This document shows positions 34,387 through 43,493 of a stretch of 64,000 bases of DNA, piece by piece. Position 1 is the stretch's first letter. Each line of letters opens with the position of its first letter. The position numbers and the translations under genes were made by a program. The DNA is from Sinomicrobium kalidii (GTDB lineage Bacteria > Bacteroidota > Bacteroidia > Flavobacteriales > Flavobacteriaceae): NCBI RefSeq assembly GCF_021183825.1, contig NZ_CP089211.1:2046001-2110000 (forward strand), given 5' to 3'. The notes under the pieces are model-generated. The model searched no databases and was not told where the DNA came from. It saw nothing but the letters and a program-made list of their open reading frames with translations.

Positions 34387-36261
34387 ATGTTTCGAAAATC
34401 ACTATTTACCTTGTTATTGGTGTTTGTAACCGTAGTACAGGCACAGGAACTCTACCTCCCGCGCGATGTAAAAAAAGCCTATGAAAACCAGACCCGCAGC
34501 AAAGACGGGAAACCCGGGCCCGATTACTGGCAGAACGAAGGAGTATATACTATAGATGTAACCGTAAACCCGCCGGACCGGAAGGTCACCGGGAAAGAGA
34601 CCATCGTGTATACCAACCACAGCCCCGACACCTTAAAAAGCCTGAACTTTAAACTCTTCCTCAACCAGCATAAGCCCGGCGCGGCGCGTTTGGGGCAGGT
34701 TCCGGAAGACTACCTCACCTCCGGCATGCATATCGATGCCTATACCGAAAACGGCGTGGCGCGGGAATGGACCGAAAAAAACGACGGTACCGACAAAATG
34801 ATAGAGTTGGCCACCCCGCTGGCCCCGAATGCCAGCGTTACCCTGGGGATTGACTGGCATTTTGACGTATCCGTACAAAGCGGAAGAGAAGGCGCCATTG
34901 ATGAAACCACTTTCTTCCTGGCCTATTTCTTCCCGAGGGTAGCCGTGTATGACGATTACCGCGGATGGGATACCACCACCTTTAACGGGGCGCAGGAGTT
35001 CTACAACGATTTTAACGATTATACCTTTTCGGTCACTGTGCCTGCCAACTATATCGTATGGGCCACGGGAGACCTGCAAAACCCGGACGAGGTATTGCAG
35101 CCGCATTACGCCGGGCTCCTGGAGCAATCCATGACCTCGGACGAGGTGGTGCATATCGCTACCAAAGAAGACCTGGAAGGCCAAAAGATAACAAAACAAA
35201 ACCCCGCCAATACCTGGAAATGGAAAGCGGAGAACATTACGGATATCGCCATTGCCGTCAGCGACCATTACCTGTGGGATGCCGGCAGTGTGGTGGTAGA
35301 TAAGACCACGGGGCGCCGTGCCAGTGTGCAGGCGGCCTATGACGAACCTTCGGAAGACTTTAAGGAAATGGTGAACTACGGCAAGCACGCGATGGACTGG
35401 TTTTCCAACAACTATCCCGGTGTGCCCTACCCCTACTCCAAATCGACCATTGTTCGCGGTTTTGCCGATATGGAATACCCGATGATGGTCAACGACAGTT
35501 CGTTCCCGGAGGCGGAATTTGCCCGTTTTGTGGTAGAGCACGAGATCGCGCATACTTATTTTCCGTTCTACATGGGCATTAACGAAACCCGTTTCGGCTT
35601 TATGGACGAAGGCTGGGCCACTACCCTGGAATACCTGATCGGTATCCATGACCTGGGCAAAGAAAAGGCCACGGAAAACTTTAAGCAGTTCCGGGTAAGC
35701 AAATGGGCCAACAATGCCAATATGGAATATGACCTGCCCGTGATTACGCCCCTCAACGCGTTGAACGGCGTAGCCATAAGGGCCAATGCCTACGGAAAAG
35801 CGGCCATCGGGTACCTGGCCATGAAGGAATACCTGGGCGATGCCGAATTCGGCAAAGCCCTGAAAGGCTATATGGCCCGCTGGAACGGCAAACACCCCAT
35901 GCCCTGGGATTTCTTCTATTCGTTCAACGATATTACAGGCAAAGACCTCAACTGGTTCTGGGACCGCTGGTACTTCGGCAATAATTATATAGATATTGCC
36001 GTAACCGACGCCTCCTACAAAAGAAATACCCTGGCCGTAACCCTTGAAAACAGGGGCGGTATGCCGGCTCCCGTAACCATTGTGCTAACGGATAAAGACG
36101 GGAAAACACAGGAATTCCGCCAAACCCCGGCCATCTGGGAAGCCAACCCGGACAAGGCAGTGGTCAGGCTGAAAAATGTAAAGAACATTACCGGTATCAG
36201 CCTGGAAGGCGGTATTTTTATGGATGCCGATACCTCCAACGATACTTTTGAGATCAGGTAA
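34387..36261 (+). CDS. Secreted M1 family zinc metallopeptidase
   Basis: A 624-residue M1 aminopeptidase-like protein with an N-terminal signal peptide (LFTLLLVFVTVVQAQ). The zinc motif HEIAH is near residue 385 and the third ligand, Glu, is in FMDEGWAT about 20 residues later, the HExxH-x18-E arrangement of M1 peptidases. An N-terminal beta-sandwich precedes and a helical C-terminal part follows; length is on the short side of the family. The GxMEN-type substrate motif is not obvious (GFADMEYPMMVN is in the expected place). It probably trims peptides in the periplasm or outside the cell. Confidence 0.9.
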   Translation: MFRKSLFTLLLVFVTVVQAQELYLPRDVKKAYENQTRSKDGKPGPDYWQNEGVYTIDVTVNPPDRKVTGKETIVYTNHSPDTLKSLNFKLFLNQHKPGAARLGQVPEDYLTSGMHIDAYTENGVAREWTEKNDGTDKMIELATPLAPNASVTLGIDWHFDVSVQSGREGAIDETTFFLAYFFPRVAVYDDYRGWDTTTFNGAQEFYNDFNDYTFSVTVPANYIVWATGDLQNPDEVLQPHYAGLLEQSMTSDEVVHIATKEDLEGQKITKQNPANTWKWKAENITDIAIAVSDHYLWDAGSVVVDKTTGRRASVQAAYDEPSEDFKEMVNYGKHAMDWFSNNYPGVPYPYSKSTIVRGFADMEYPMMVNDSSFPEAEFARFVVEHEIAHTYFPFYMGINETRFGFMDEGWATTLEYLIGIHDLGKEKATENFKQFRVSKWANNANMEYDLPVITPLNALNGVAIRANAYGKAAIGYLAMKEYLGDAEFGKALKGYMARWNGKHPMPWDFFYSFNDITGKDLNWFWDRWYFGNNYIDIAVTDASYKRNTLAVTLENRGGMPAPVTIVLTDKDGKTQEFRQTPAIWEANPDKAVVRLKNVKNITGISLEGGIFMDADTSNDTFEIR

Positions 36262-36274
36262 CCGGAATAAACAC

Positions 36275-36317
36275 CAACAGGCCCTCATTCGAACTCAGCA
36301 GAAATGAGGGCCTGTTG
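36275..36317. terminator. Strong hairpin after the M1 peptidase gene
   Basis: A perfect 15-bp stem, CAACAGGCCCTCATT with AATGAGGGCCTGTTG, has a 13-base loop, 13 bases after the stop. There is no T run after it, so it is terminator-like or an RNA 3'-end stabiliser rather than a textbook intrinsic terminator. Confidence 0.55.
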
Positions 36318-36320
36318 TAA

Positions 36321-36574
36321 ACAAGCGTTTGCGGTGTGCCATAAAAAGAGAATTATAAGGGCCCGAAACGGATTTCCTTTAAGCTGCTCTGTATTCGGAT
36401 CAGTAAGCAGCCTGCGAACCGTGGGATCGTCTCCGTTCAGGAAAAGATATTCCCTGCCTTCCAGTATCTGCTTCAGCAGTGTCGTTTTTCCCACTTGCCT
36501 CGGTCCGACCAGGAATATGGCTTCCCCTTTCCAAAACGTTTTTCTATACGATCTTTAAGCGTTCTTTTTATCAT
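36321..36574 (-). pseudogene. Truncated AAA/DUF4143-type ATPase
   Basis: The minus strand starts at the ATG at 36574 with MIKRTLKDRIEKRFGKGK. After a frame change near 36515 it gives AIFLVGPRQVGKTTLLKQIL (Walker A), EGREYLFLNGDDPTVRRLL and TDPNTEQLKG, the N-terminal part of the common DUF4143 ATP-binding proteins. Similarity ends near 36380, and the rest of the usual 380-residue protein is absent, so it is a remnant. Confidence 0.65.
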
Positions 36575-36734
36575 ATTAATATTTGTATTCACCAATTGTT
36601 CCATTTATAGGGATTATTCGTCACGTTGAAAACTTCCCTGTCCCCCTTGATGGCGCCTGTCTTTTTAGTAATAAAACGGGGAATTGTGTATATTTGGGTG
36701 TTGTCCCCAAGCCATACACAATACCATTCAACAG

Positions 36735-36873
36735 AACTATGAACTTTTAAACAAAATATTTCCCGGGGCCAGGCATATTATCCTGTACGGAGCTGTCCTG
36801 GCCTTTCTCGTCTTTGTTCCGAAATGGTTGCAATGGAAGTTTCTTATTGTCGATAATTCGCTAGACATTACTT
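36735..36873 (+). pseudogene. Fragment of a membrane-anchored LuxR-type regulator
   Basis: The frame reads NYELLNKIFPGARHIILYGA then VLAFLVFVPKWLQWKFLIVD and NSLDI before turning into unrelated text. The KWLQWKFLIVDNSLDI stretch resembles the N-terminal membrane segments of short LuxR-type regulators in Bacteroidota. No start codon context or helix-turn-helix follows, so this is a fragment; the family assignment is tentative. Confidence 0.35.
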
Positions 36874-36946
36874 CTCTCCGGCCCGGTCCGTTTTTTAACG
36901 GTTTTAATTTCCGGCCGCAGGCATTTTGGAGTATATTTACAGTACC

Positions 36947-37693
36947 ATGATAAAATTACTTATACCTTTATTTTCTGCACTGATGTTAACACATGTAAGC
37001 AATGCACAACATTTAAACCCCGTTTCTTATAAAGACGGGGCTCAACAATTAAACGGACTGGTAACCTCCAATACAGGGAAAAACCTGCCGGGGGTTTTAA
37101 TTCTGCCTGCCTGGAAAGGGATTGACGAAGAGGCAAAAACAGCAGCCCTGGCCCTTGAAAAGCAAGGATATATTGCTTTTATAGCCGACATTTACGGCGA
37201 GGGAAATATCCCCGCCGACAATACATCGGCATCTAAATCGTCCGGGTATTACAAAACCAATTATGAGGCCTATCAACACCGTATTTCGTTAGCCCTGGAC
37301 CAGTTGAAAAAAGCCGGGGCCGATACGGGTAAAATCGCCGTGATCGGGTACTGTTTCGGAGGGACCGGTGCTTTGGAAGTGATGAGGGCGGGGTTCCCCG
37401 TACAGGGCGTGGTGAGTATTCACGGGGGGTTAGGCAAGGATAAAAATCGCCCCAACGGAGAGATCACAACCAAGGTTCTCATAGAAAACCCGGCGGATGA
37501 CAAAGGGGTAACCCCCGAAATATACGACGCCCTGGTAAAAGAACTAAATGACGGAAATGCCGACTGGCAGATCATTACCTATGGTAACAGCGGTCATACC
37601 TTTACCAATCCGAAATCTGCCGAATACAACGAAATCATGGCAAAAAGAGCCTGGCAGCATACCCTGATGTTCCTGGAAGAGTTGCTGAATTAA
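36947..37693 (+). CDS. Secreted dienelactone hydrolase family protein
   Basis: A 248-residue alpha/beta hydrolase of the dienelactone hydrolase family, using the start at 36947 (MIKLLIPLFSALMLTHVSNA signal peptide); the open frame begins 21 bases earlier. The nucleophile motif is GYCFGG (Cys). The acid (DDKG region) and histidine (YGNSGHTFTNP) complete the triad. These enzymes hydrolyse lactones or related esters; the exported form is common in Bacteroidota but its substrate is unknown. The gene is not in an obvious operon. Confidence 0.85.
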   Translation: MIKLLIPLFSALMLTHVSNAQHLNPVSYKDGAQQLNGLVTSNTGKNLPGVLILPAWKGIDEEAKTAALALEKQGYIAFIADIYGEGNIPADNTSASKSSGYYKTNYEAYQHRISLALDQLKKAGADTGKIAVIGYCFGGTGALEVMRAGFPVQGVVSIHGGLGKDKNRPNGEITTKVLIENPADDKGVTPEIYDALVKELNDGNADWQIITYGNSGHTFTNPKSAEYNEIMAKRAWQHTLMFLEELLN

Positions 37694-37796
37694 ACAACTG
37701 ATACCGTATCCGTTAGCGGCTAACATTTATAGCAACTAAAACAACATATGCTTGATTTATTTTAGTTGATAATCAGTTATTCGGTTTAATGCGGCG

Positions 37797-37880
37797 AGAA
37801 ACCCCTCAACTGTACTCAGGGCAGGCTAAAGCCGACACCTCTTTTCAGGGATCATTCAAATCAAAACCCTCTCGCCTTTG
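37797..37880. repeat. Diverged copy of the CTCAGGGCAGGCTAAAG element
   Basis: CAACTGTACTCAGGGCAGGC followed by TAAAGCCGACA matches the interior of the inverted element at 25136-25290. The rest of 37694-38049 has no gene. Confidence 0.4.
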
Positions 37881-38049
37881 TTTATCCCGGGCGCAACAGG
37901 CGGTCTTTTTTATCAAAAAAATAAACATGCTATCATAGCCGGTCCATATGAATAAGGGCAAAAGCATAAGGCACCCGTACCGGATGGACTTTTATTCGTA
38001 AATTAATCCCCGTAAAAAATTCCGAACAGCACATTTACCACAATACCGC

Positions 38050-39576
38050 ATGCACAGCGAAACCGATAAAATAGAATTGCAATACCTGAAACCCGAAGAC
38101 TACCCGGAGATCAGGGAAGCCATGGTATCGGCCTACCGTACCATGCCGGACGATTACTGGACCGAACGCCAGTTAAAAACCCTGCTGGGCAAATTTCCGA
38201 AAGGTCAGGTGGTTATCAGGGTCAACGGCCGGATCGCGGGCTGTGCATTGACCATTATCGTGGATTACGACAATTTTGAGGCCAACCATACTTTTAATGA
38301 GATCACCGGCAACAGCTCCTTTGATACGCATACGGACAACGGCGATATGCTTTATGGCATAGACGTGTTTATTAAACCGGAATTCCGGGGACTCCGCCTG
38401 GGCAGGAGGCTGTATGATTACCGCAAGGAACTCTGTGAAAAACTGAACCTCAAGGGCATTGCATTTGGCGGAAGAATTCCGAATTACCACAAATATTCCG
38501 ACACCCTGACCCCCAGGGAATACATTGAAAAAGTACGGAAAAAGGAGATTCACGATCCCGTGCTGAATTTCCAGATGTCCAACGATTTTCACCCCACCCG
38601 GATCCTCAAGGGCTACCTGGACGGTGATAAAGCCTCCGAAGAATTTGCCGTTTTACTGGAATGGGACAATATCTATTACGAAAAGCCGACCCGGAAAGCC
38701 ACAACCAAAAAAAGCGTGGTCCGCCTGGGCCTGATACAGTGGCAGATGCGGCCTTATAAAAACGTGGCCTCTTTACTCCAGCAGGCCGAATATTTTATAG
38801 ATACCCTGTCGGGATACCGGGCGGATTTTGCACTTTTCCCCGAGTTTTTCAATGCTCCTTTAATGGCCGAGTACAACCATCTTTCGGAACCCGAAGCCAT
38901 CCGAAAACTGGCCGGGCACACCGACAATATCATCCGGGAATTCTCAAAACTCTCCATATCGCACAACATCAACATCGTGGCCGGCAGTATGCCCGAGCTA
39001 AAAGACGGAAACCTGTATAATGTAGGTTATTTGTGTAAAAGGGACGGTGGTATAGAACGCTATGAAAAAATACACGTTACCCCGGACGAGGTAAAAGTAT
39101 GGGGCATGCAGGGCGGAAATAAGCTTAAGGTTTTTGATACCGACTGCGGCAAGATCAGCGTCCTGATATGCTATGATGCCGAATTCCCCGAACTGAGCCG
39201 TTTGCTGGCCGATGAAGGTATGGACATCCTCTTTGTACCGTTTCTCACCGACACCCAGAACGGTTATTCCAGGGTAAGGCTCTGCGCCCAGGCCAGGGCC
39301 ATAGAGAACGAATGTTACGTGGCCATTGCCGGCAGTGTGGGCAACCTGCCCAATGTGCATAATATGGACATACAGTTTGCGCAGTCCATGGTTTTTACAC
39401 CCTGTGATTTTGCCTTTCCTACTAACGGTATCAAAGCCGAAGCCACTCCAAATACCGAAATGATATTACTGGCCGATGTAGATTTGGGCCTCCTGCGGGA
39501 ACTTCACGAATTCGGCAGCGTAAAAAACCTGAAAGACCGGCGAACGGATATTTTTGAATTGCGAAGGAAAAGTTAA
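38050..39576 (+). CDS. GNAT acetyltransferase-carbon-nitrogen hydrolase fusion
   Basis: A 508-residue bifunctional protein. The N-terminal GNAT domain (residues about 8-150) has FRGLRLGRRLYDYRKEL, the acetyl-CoA pyrophosphate loop. The C-terminal nitrilase/amidohydrolase domain (about 222-500) has the Glu-Lys-Cys triad: Glu in LFPEFFNAPL near 263, Lys in YEKIHVTPDE near 339, and Cys in LICYDAEFPELS near 373. This fusion is a known arrangement in several bacterial groups. It suggests that an amide or nitrile hydrolysis product or its amine is acetylated, but the substrate is unknown. No signal peptide. The TauE/SafE gene follows 66 bases downstream in the same direction. Confidence 0.92.
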   Translation: MHSETDKIELQYLKPEDYPEIREAMVSAYRTMPDDYWTERQLKTLLGKFPKGQVVIRVNGRIAGCALTIIVDYDNFEANHTFNEITGNSSFDTHTDNGDMLYGIDVFIKPEFRGLRLGRRLYDYRKELCEKLNLKGIAFGGRIPNYHKYSDTLTPREYIEKVRKKEIHDPVLNFQMSNDFHPTRILKGYLDGDKASEEFAVLLEWDNIYYEKPTRKATTKKSVVRLGLIQWQMRPYKNVASLLQQAEYFIDTLSGYRADFALFPEFFNAPLMAEYNHLSEPEAIRKLAGHTDNIIREFSKLSISHNINIVAGSMPELKDGNLYNVGYLCKRDGGIERYEKIHVTPDEVKVWGMQGGNKLKVFDTDCGKISVLICYDAEFPELSRLLADEGMDILFVPFLTDTQNGYSRVRLCAQARAIENECYVAIAGSVGNLPNVHNMDIQFAQSMVFTPCDFAFPTNGIKAEATPNTEMILLADVDLGLLRELHEFGSVKNLKDRRTDIFELRRKS

Positions 39577-39642
39577 ACCGCTCCAATCTATTCCCACCAT
39601 ATTTTGAATCGTCTCCAAACCAGCCTATCTTAGCGGGCCGCA

Positions 39643-40377
39643 ATGGATATTACCACTTTTTATATACTGACCATTTTCTTTATTGCCACCCTGGTGCGTT
39701 CTACTTTCGGTTTTGGCGAATCGCTGGTGGCCGTACCATTGCTTATACTCCTTATTCCCCTGGATATTGCCGTACCCCTTTCGGTATTGGTATCCATAAC
39801 CGTCGCTTCGGTGATCGTGGTACAGGACAGGAAACAAATACACCTGAACAGCGCTAAATGGCTTATCGTTTTTGCTGTTTTGGGGATACCCATAGGGTTG
39901 TTCCTGCTTATTTACGGCAACGGGACCCTGGTAAAAAGCGGCCTCGGTATTTTTCTTATTCTCTATGCCCTGTATTCCATGGTTTCCACCCGGAAATTCC
40001 GCCTGGCTTCCGATAATAAGGGATGGCTTTTTATTTGTGGTTTTTTGTCGGGCGTATTCGGCGGTGCCTACGGCATCAACGGGCCTCCCCTCGTGGTATA
40101 CGGCAATATGCGCAACTGGACGGCCAAACATTTCAGGGCCACACTGCAGGCCTATTTTCTGCCGGCCGGTGCCGTGGGTATGCTGGGCTATTGGTACAAA
40201 GGGCTTTGGAGCCCGGCCGTAACCCATTACTTTTTTATAGCGCTCCCTGCCGTGATCCCGGCCATTTTTATAGGAAGGTCCCTGAACCGCAAACTAAGCC
40301 ACGGCGCTTTTTTAAACTACATTTATTCCGGGTTGATAGGGATTGGCCTGCTGTTGCTTTACCAGTCTTTAAGGTAA
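39643..40377 (+). CDS. TauE/SafE family membrane transporter (sulfite/anion exporter)
   Basis: A 244-residue inner-membrane protein with seven to eight hydrophobic segments. The family motifs are STFGFGESLVAVPLLI near the N-terminus and GFLSGVFGGAYGINGPPLVVY in the middle, the two internal repeats of TauE/SafE. Members export sulfite, sulfonates or other organic anions. It is in the same direction as the GNAT-nitrilase gene, 66 bases away, so the transporter may handle a substrate or product of that enzyme. The convergent permease gene follows. Confidence 0.9.
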   Translation: MDITTFYILTIFFIATLVRSTFGFGESLVAVPLLILLIPLDIAVPLSVLVSITVASVIVVQDRKQIHLNSAKWLIVFAVLGIPIGLFLLIYGNGTLVKSGLGIFLILYALYSMVSTRKFRLASDNKGWLFICGFLSGVFGGAYGINGPPLVVYGNMRNWTAKHFRATLQAYFLPAGAVGMLGYWYKGLWSPAVTHYFFIALPAVIPAIFIGRSLNRKLSHGAFLNYIYSGLIGIGLLLLYQSLR

Positions 40378-40459
40378 CAGGAGAGAGCCGGTTTGCAACA
40401 GTGTTTGCTTAAACACAATAGGAAACAAAACACGTATGCATCTATAAAAAAGCCGCTTT

Positions 40460-41743
40460 TTACACTTTTTTATGTGCTTCTCTCCTTTTAAATACCCATT
40501 CCGATACAAAGCAAAACCCGATAAGGCCTGCGGATATAAGCACTCCCGTCAGGTTAGTGCGGTACTGTTGACGTACCAGGATCACCAGGGCCATGATACA
40601 CAAAACGAAACCCGCAAGGGGGAGCCACCTGTTTCCGTTAATCTGCCCGGCAAGTTTAAAGCCTGTAAAGTTTACCATGGCAAAAATCAGTAAGAAGCCC
40701 ACGCTGCCGGCCGTGGAAATACTCTCCAGGTCCAGCACATTGACCAGGATCAGGGTAACCATGGCGGTAATCATTAGCCCTACCGGCTGGTTCCATAACC
40801 GTGCCAGGAAATGATGGGGCAATTCGTCTTCTTCGGCAATTTCAAAATTAACCCGGCTCCCCCCGTACAGGGAGGCATTGATGGCAGAAAACGTGGAGAT
40901 CAGTGCTGCAATGGTAATCACGGTAAAACCCGTTTTGCCCAGCATGGGTTTGGCTGCTTCGGCCAATACGTAATCCTGTGCATCCGCTATTTTATCAAAA
41001 GGAAGTGACCCGACCGTGACCAGTGCAATGACAATATACAATACGATCACAAAAATAACGGAGTAGTAATAGGCTTTGGCTATATTTTTTTCCGGGCGGA
41101 TAATATCCGGCGCCGCATTGGCTATGAGCTCAAACCCCTCATAAGCCACAAAGATCACCATACCACCGGCAAACAGCTTTACCGGGGCCTCCCAATGCGC
41201 TACGGCCAGCTGGCCGGTATTGGGGTTGCCGATGAGCCCGTAAGCACCAATACCGATAAACCCGATAAGAATAACCAGCTTAATGATCACGGCATACGAT
41301 TCTATCTTGCTTACCACCGCAATGCTGTAATAATTGACGGCGGTTGCCAGAATAATAATAGCACTTACATAAATATGAAAATCTACGGTTTTGTTATGGG
41401 TGATCTCCAGCAAATTGGGCGCGTAAGCACCAAAAGCGGAAGCATACAGCGACAGCATGATAATATAACTTACCCACAGCAGGTTGCTCATGGCACCGCT
41501 GAAAACGGAAATGCCAAACCCCTGGTTGATAAACTTTACGGTACCGCCCCGGTCCGGAAAAGACCCGGATAGCTTTACGTAGCTGTAAGATGTGATCAGC
41601 GCCAGGACTCCTGCAAACAAAAAGGCGACGGGAGTTCCTCCTTTAGCCAGGGAGACCGCCAGCCCGAGAACAGCGAAAATACCGCCGCCAACCATTCCCC
41701 CTATCCCGATGGAAATGGCATCTTTAAGTTGTATTTTTTTCAT
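40460..41743 (-). CDS. APC family amino-acid/polyamine permease
   Basis: A 427-residue inner-membrane transporter with about twelve membrane segments. The N-terminal signature AISIGIGGMVGGGIFAVLGL is the APC-family substrate-binding TM1 stretch, and the EGFELIANAAPDI segment is in the usual place in TM6. It probably imports an amino acid or amine by proton symport or exchange. It is read alone on the minus strand, convergent with TauE/SafE. The substrate is not predictable. Confidence 0.88.
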   Translation of the reverse strand: MKKIQLKDAISIGIGGMVGGGIFAVLGLAVSLAKGGTPVAFLFAGVLALITSYSYVKLSGSFPDRGGTVKFINQGFGISVFSGAMSNLLWVSYIIMLSLYASAFGAYAPNLLEITHNKTVDFHIYVSAIIILATAVNYYSIAVVSKIESYAVIIKLVILIGFIGIGAYGLIGNPNTGQLAVAHWEAPVKLFAGGMVIFVAYEGFELIANAAPDIIRPEKNIAKAYYYSVIFVIVLYIVIALVTVGSLPFDKIADAQDYVLAEAAKPMLGKTGFTVITIAALISTFSAINASLYGGSRVNFEIAEEDELPHHFLARLWNQPVGLMITAMVTLILVNVLDLESISTAGSVGFLLIFAMVNFTGFKLAGQINGNRWLPLAGFVLCIMALVILVRQQYRTNLTGVLISAGLIGFCFVSEWVFKRREAHKKV

Positions 41744-42003
41744 GCTTTACGGATGTTTAAAAGCGGGACCAACAAGTTAAGCATAAAATAACGGATCAGA
41801 TCGATTAAATCATTACTCTTTTTTCCTGCTAAAAAACAGAAAAAAGGACACATCCGGCTATTATACCGGCAACAATACCGTGAAAGAACAAAAAATATTC
41901 CCACACGCATATTGTTCCTTTTTTGAGGCCCGGGGCGACTTCACGAGCTATTTGGCACAGTCACAACATATTAAAAAAAATAAATAAATATGTTAAATTG
42001 GAA
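41744..42003. other. Spacer, no gene recognised
   Basis: It lies between the permease start and the first cold-shock promoter. A short imperfect inverted repeat, CCGGCTATTATACCGG, is near 41852-41867. Nothing else is recognised. Confidence 0.4.
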
Positions 42004-42030
42004 GAAATACAAATAATTAAATTACCTTTG
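42004..42030 (+). promoter_or_regulatory. Cold-shock gene 1 promoter block
   Basis: These 27 bases are identical to 42789-42815 before cold-shock gene 2. The block ends with TACCTTTG, the -7 consensus, 19 bases before the ATG. Confidence 0.65.
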
Positions 42031-42049
42031 TTCCAATAAATTTTTAAAA

Positions 42050-42241
42050 ATGAATAAAGGAACAGTAAAATTTTTCAATGACGCCAAAGGTTTTGGCTTC
42101 ATAACACCCGAAGATGGTGGAGAAGATGTATTTGTACATGCATCAGGATTAAACGAGAACATCCGTGAGAACGACGAAGTTACTTACGATGTAGAACGTG
42201 GCCAGAAAGGCCTTAATGCAGTAAATGTTACAGCGATATAA
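42050..42241 (+). CDS. Cold-shock protein (CspA family) 1
   Basis: A 63-residue single-domain cold-shock protein, the normal size. It is a five-strand OB-fold that binds single-stranded RNA and DNA as an RNA chaperone. RNP1 is KGFGFITP and RNP2 is VFVHAS, with aromatic residues in place. It has an exact TAnnTTTG promoter 19 bases before the start and an intrinsic terminator after it. A near-identical gene 2 lies 600 bases downstream, so the two are likely a tandem duplication including promoter and terminator. Confidence 0.97.
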   Translation: MNKGTVKFFNDAKGFGFITPEDGGEDVFVHASGLNENIRENDEVTYDVERGQKGLNAVNVTAI

Positions 42242-42264
42242 TTTGTCCTTGTCATATTATTGTC

Positions 42265-42297
42265 TGGCCGCTCCATAACACGGAGCGGCTTTTTTTA
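42265..42297 (+). terminator. Terminator of cold-shock gene 1
   Basis: An 8-bp stem, GCCGCTCC with GGAGCGGC, is followed by TTTTTTT. It begins 26 bases after the stop. Confidence 0.85.
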
Positions 42298-42537
42298 TGC
42301 CCGCTCGGGTTTTCCGGCATTCCTGTACAAACATAAGGATCAGGATCAAAAGTTGTAGCTATTGTTGGGGTTCTGACGTAAGACAGCAGGACATAAGAGG
42401 TATGACTTGCAATTTATGAAATGGTTCCTTTTTGTTACAGGGTGGTATTGGCCTCGATTGAGGCTCATTTATTGCAGCCCTTGAGTAGTGTAAAAAATTA
42501 TAGTTTGTATATTGAGGTAACAGGTTAATACAAACTA

Positions 42538-42692
42538 ACGATGAGTTATGGAGTTCATGCGTGATACCTAACTAACTGAATAACTAAAGCACAATTTCAT
42601 AGCCTGCCAAAACCGTTTTGTACCTTTCAGTACATAGATTCTGTGTTAACCTGCAACATTCAGCCAAAAAACATTCATGTATCCGCGGCAAA
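42538..42692. repeat. Reversed ATGAAATTGC/TAAC composite repeat and CCGTGTATCCGTGGC-type repeat
   Basis: The composite element is on the minus strand (ATGAAATTGT complement at 42591-42600). The related repeat AACATTCATGTATCCGCGGC with flanking A-runs is at 42665-42692. No gene in 42298-42788; a few GTAAGAC-like words are near 42375. Confidence 0.55.
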
Positions 42693-42788
42693 ACCACAAC
42701 GGGAAACCGGCAACGTACAATCCCCTTTCATTTCTGCATAGTCCGCAACATTTGCGGTATGATCCCAATTTAACCGTTTAAAAACACT

Positions 42789-42815
42789 GAAATACAAATA
42801 ATTAAATTACCTTTG
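42789..42815 (+). promoter_or_regulatory. Cold-shock gene 2 promoter block
   Basis: An exact 27-base duplicate of 42004-42030, ending with TACCTTTG, 22 bases before the ATG at 42838. Confidence 0.65.
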
Positions 42816-42837
42816 AGGGTAATAAATTTTTTCTAAA

Positions 42838-43029
42838 ATGGATAAAGGAACAGTAAAATTTTTTAACGAATCCAGGGGTTATGGATTCATTACCCCCGAT
42901 GACGGCGGAAAGGACGTATATGTGCATACATCCGGACTGAACAGCCACATCCGTGACAACGACAAAGTTACGTATAGTGTGGAACAGGGCCAGAAAGGTC
43001 CTAATGCAGTAAATGTTACAGCGATATAA
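42838..43029 (+). CDS. Cold-shock protein (CspA family) 2
   Basis: A 63-residue paralogue of cold-shock protein 1. RNP1 reads RGYGFITP and RNP2 reads VYVHTS, so two phenylalanines of copy 1 are tyrosines here; both are aromatic and should still stack on bases. The last 13 codons are almost the same in DNA as in copy 1, while the middle differs. The promoter block is shared exactly and a terminator follows. A fatty-acid desaturase gene lies downstream, fitting a cold-response neighbourhood. Confidence 0.97.
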   Translation: MDKGTVKFFNESRGYGFITPDDGGKDVYVHTSGLNSHIRDNDKVTYSVEQGQKGPNAVNVTAI

Positions 43030-43052
43030 ATAATCCTTACATATTATTGTCA

Positions 43053-43082
43053 GGGCCGCTCCTTTCGGGGCGGTCTTTTTTT
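43053..43082 (+). terminator. Terminator of cold-shock gene 2
   Basis: Stem GGGCCGCTCC / GGGGCGGTC with a short TTTC loop and a T7 tail, about 24 bases after the stop. The spacer from here to 43493 has no gene; a weak promoter-like TATCTTTA is at about 43204. Confidence 0.8.
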
Positions 43083-43493
43083 GCACATCTCTTCCTGCTT
43101 AACGGCCGGGGCTCCGGCATCCCTTTTTAACCTTCATCATCGCATCTTCTTAAATATAACATTTTATTAAGGTTTGATATTAGGAATAGAAAAGGATTAG
43201 GCGTATCTTTATTCCAAATTTAAAATATAGTTCAGCGGTCTTCATTTTTAGTGTTTCCGAATCTTTTCATGAATACTTTCCTTTTCTGTGTTTTACACAA
43301 TAATAAGTACACTAAACATTTTACAAGCTGAATTTAAAAGATCGTATGCAGAAGGCAGGTGAAGTTCCTTATTTCGCAATAAGGATTGCAGGACGAAGCA
43401 AGTATTTAATTCCTCTACTTTTTCCCAAAAATTTCCGTCTTTCGATAAACAGTGAAAAGCTAAAAACGGGCCGCGGCTTAAAAATATTATATT

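Noticed and set aside
34633..35895. Long open frame (420 codons) antisense to the M1 peptidase
   Set aside because: It lies wholly inside a convincing metallopeptidase gene with HEIAH and signal peptide; the antisense product matches no family and is a composition artefact.
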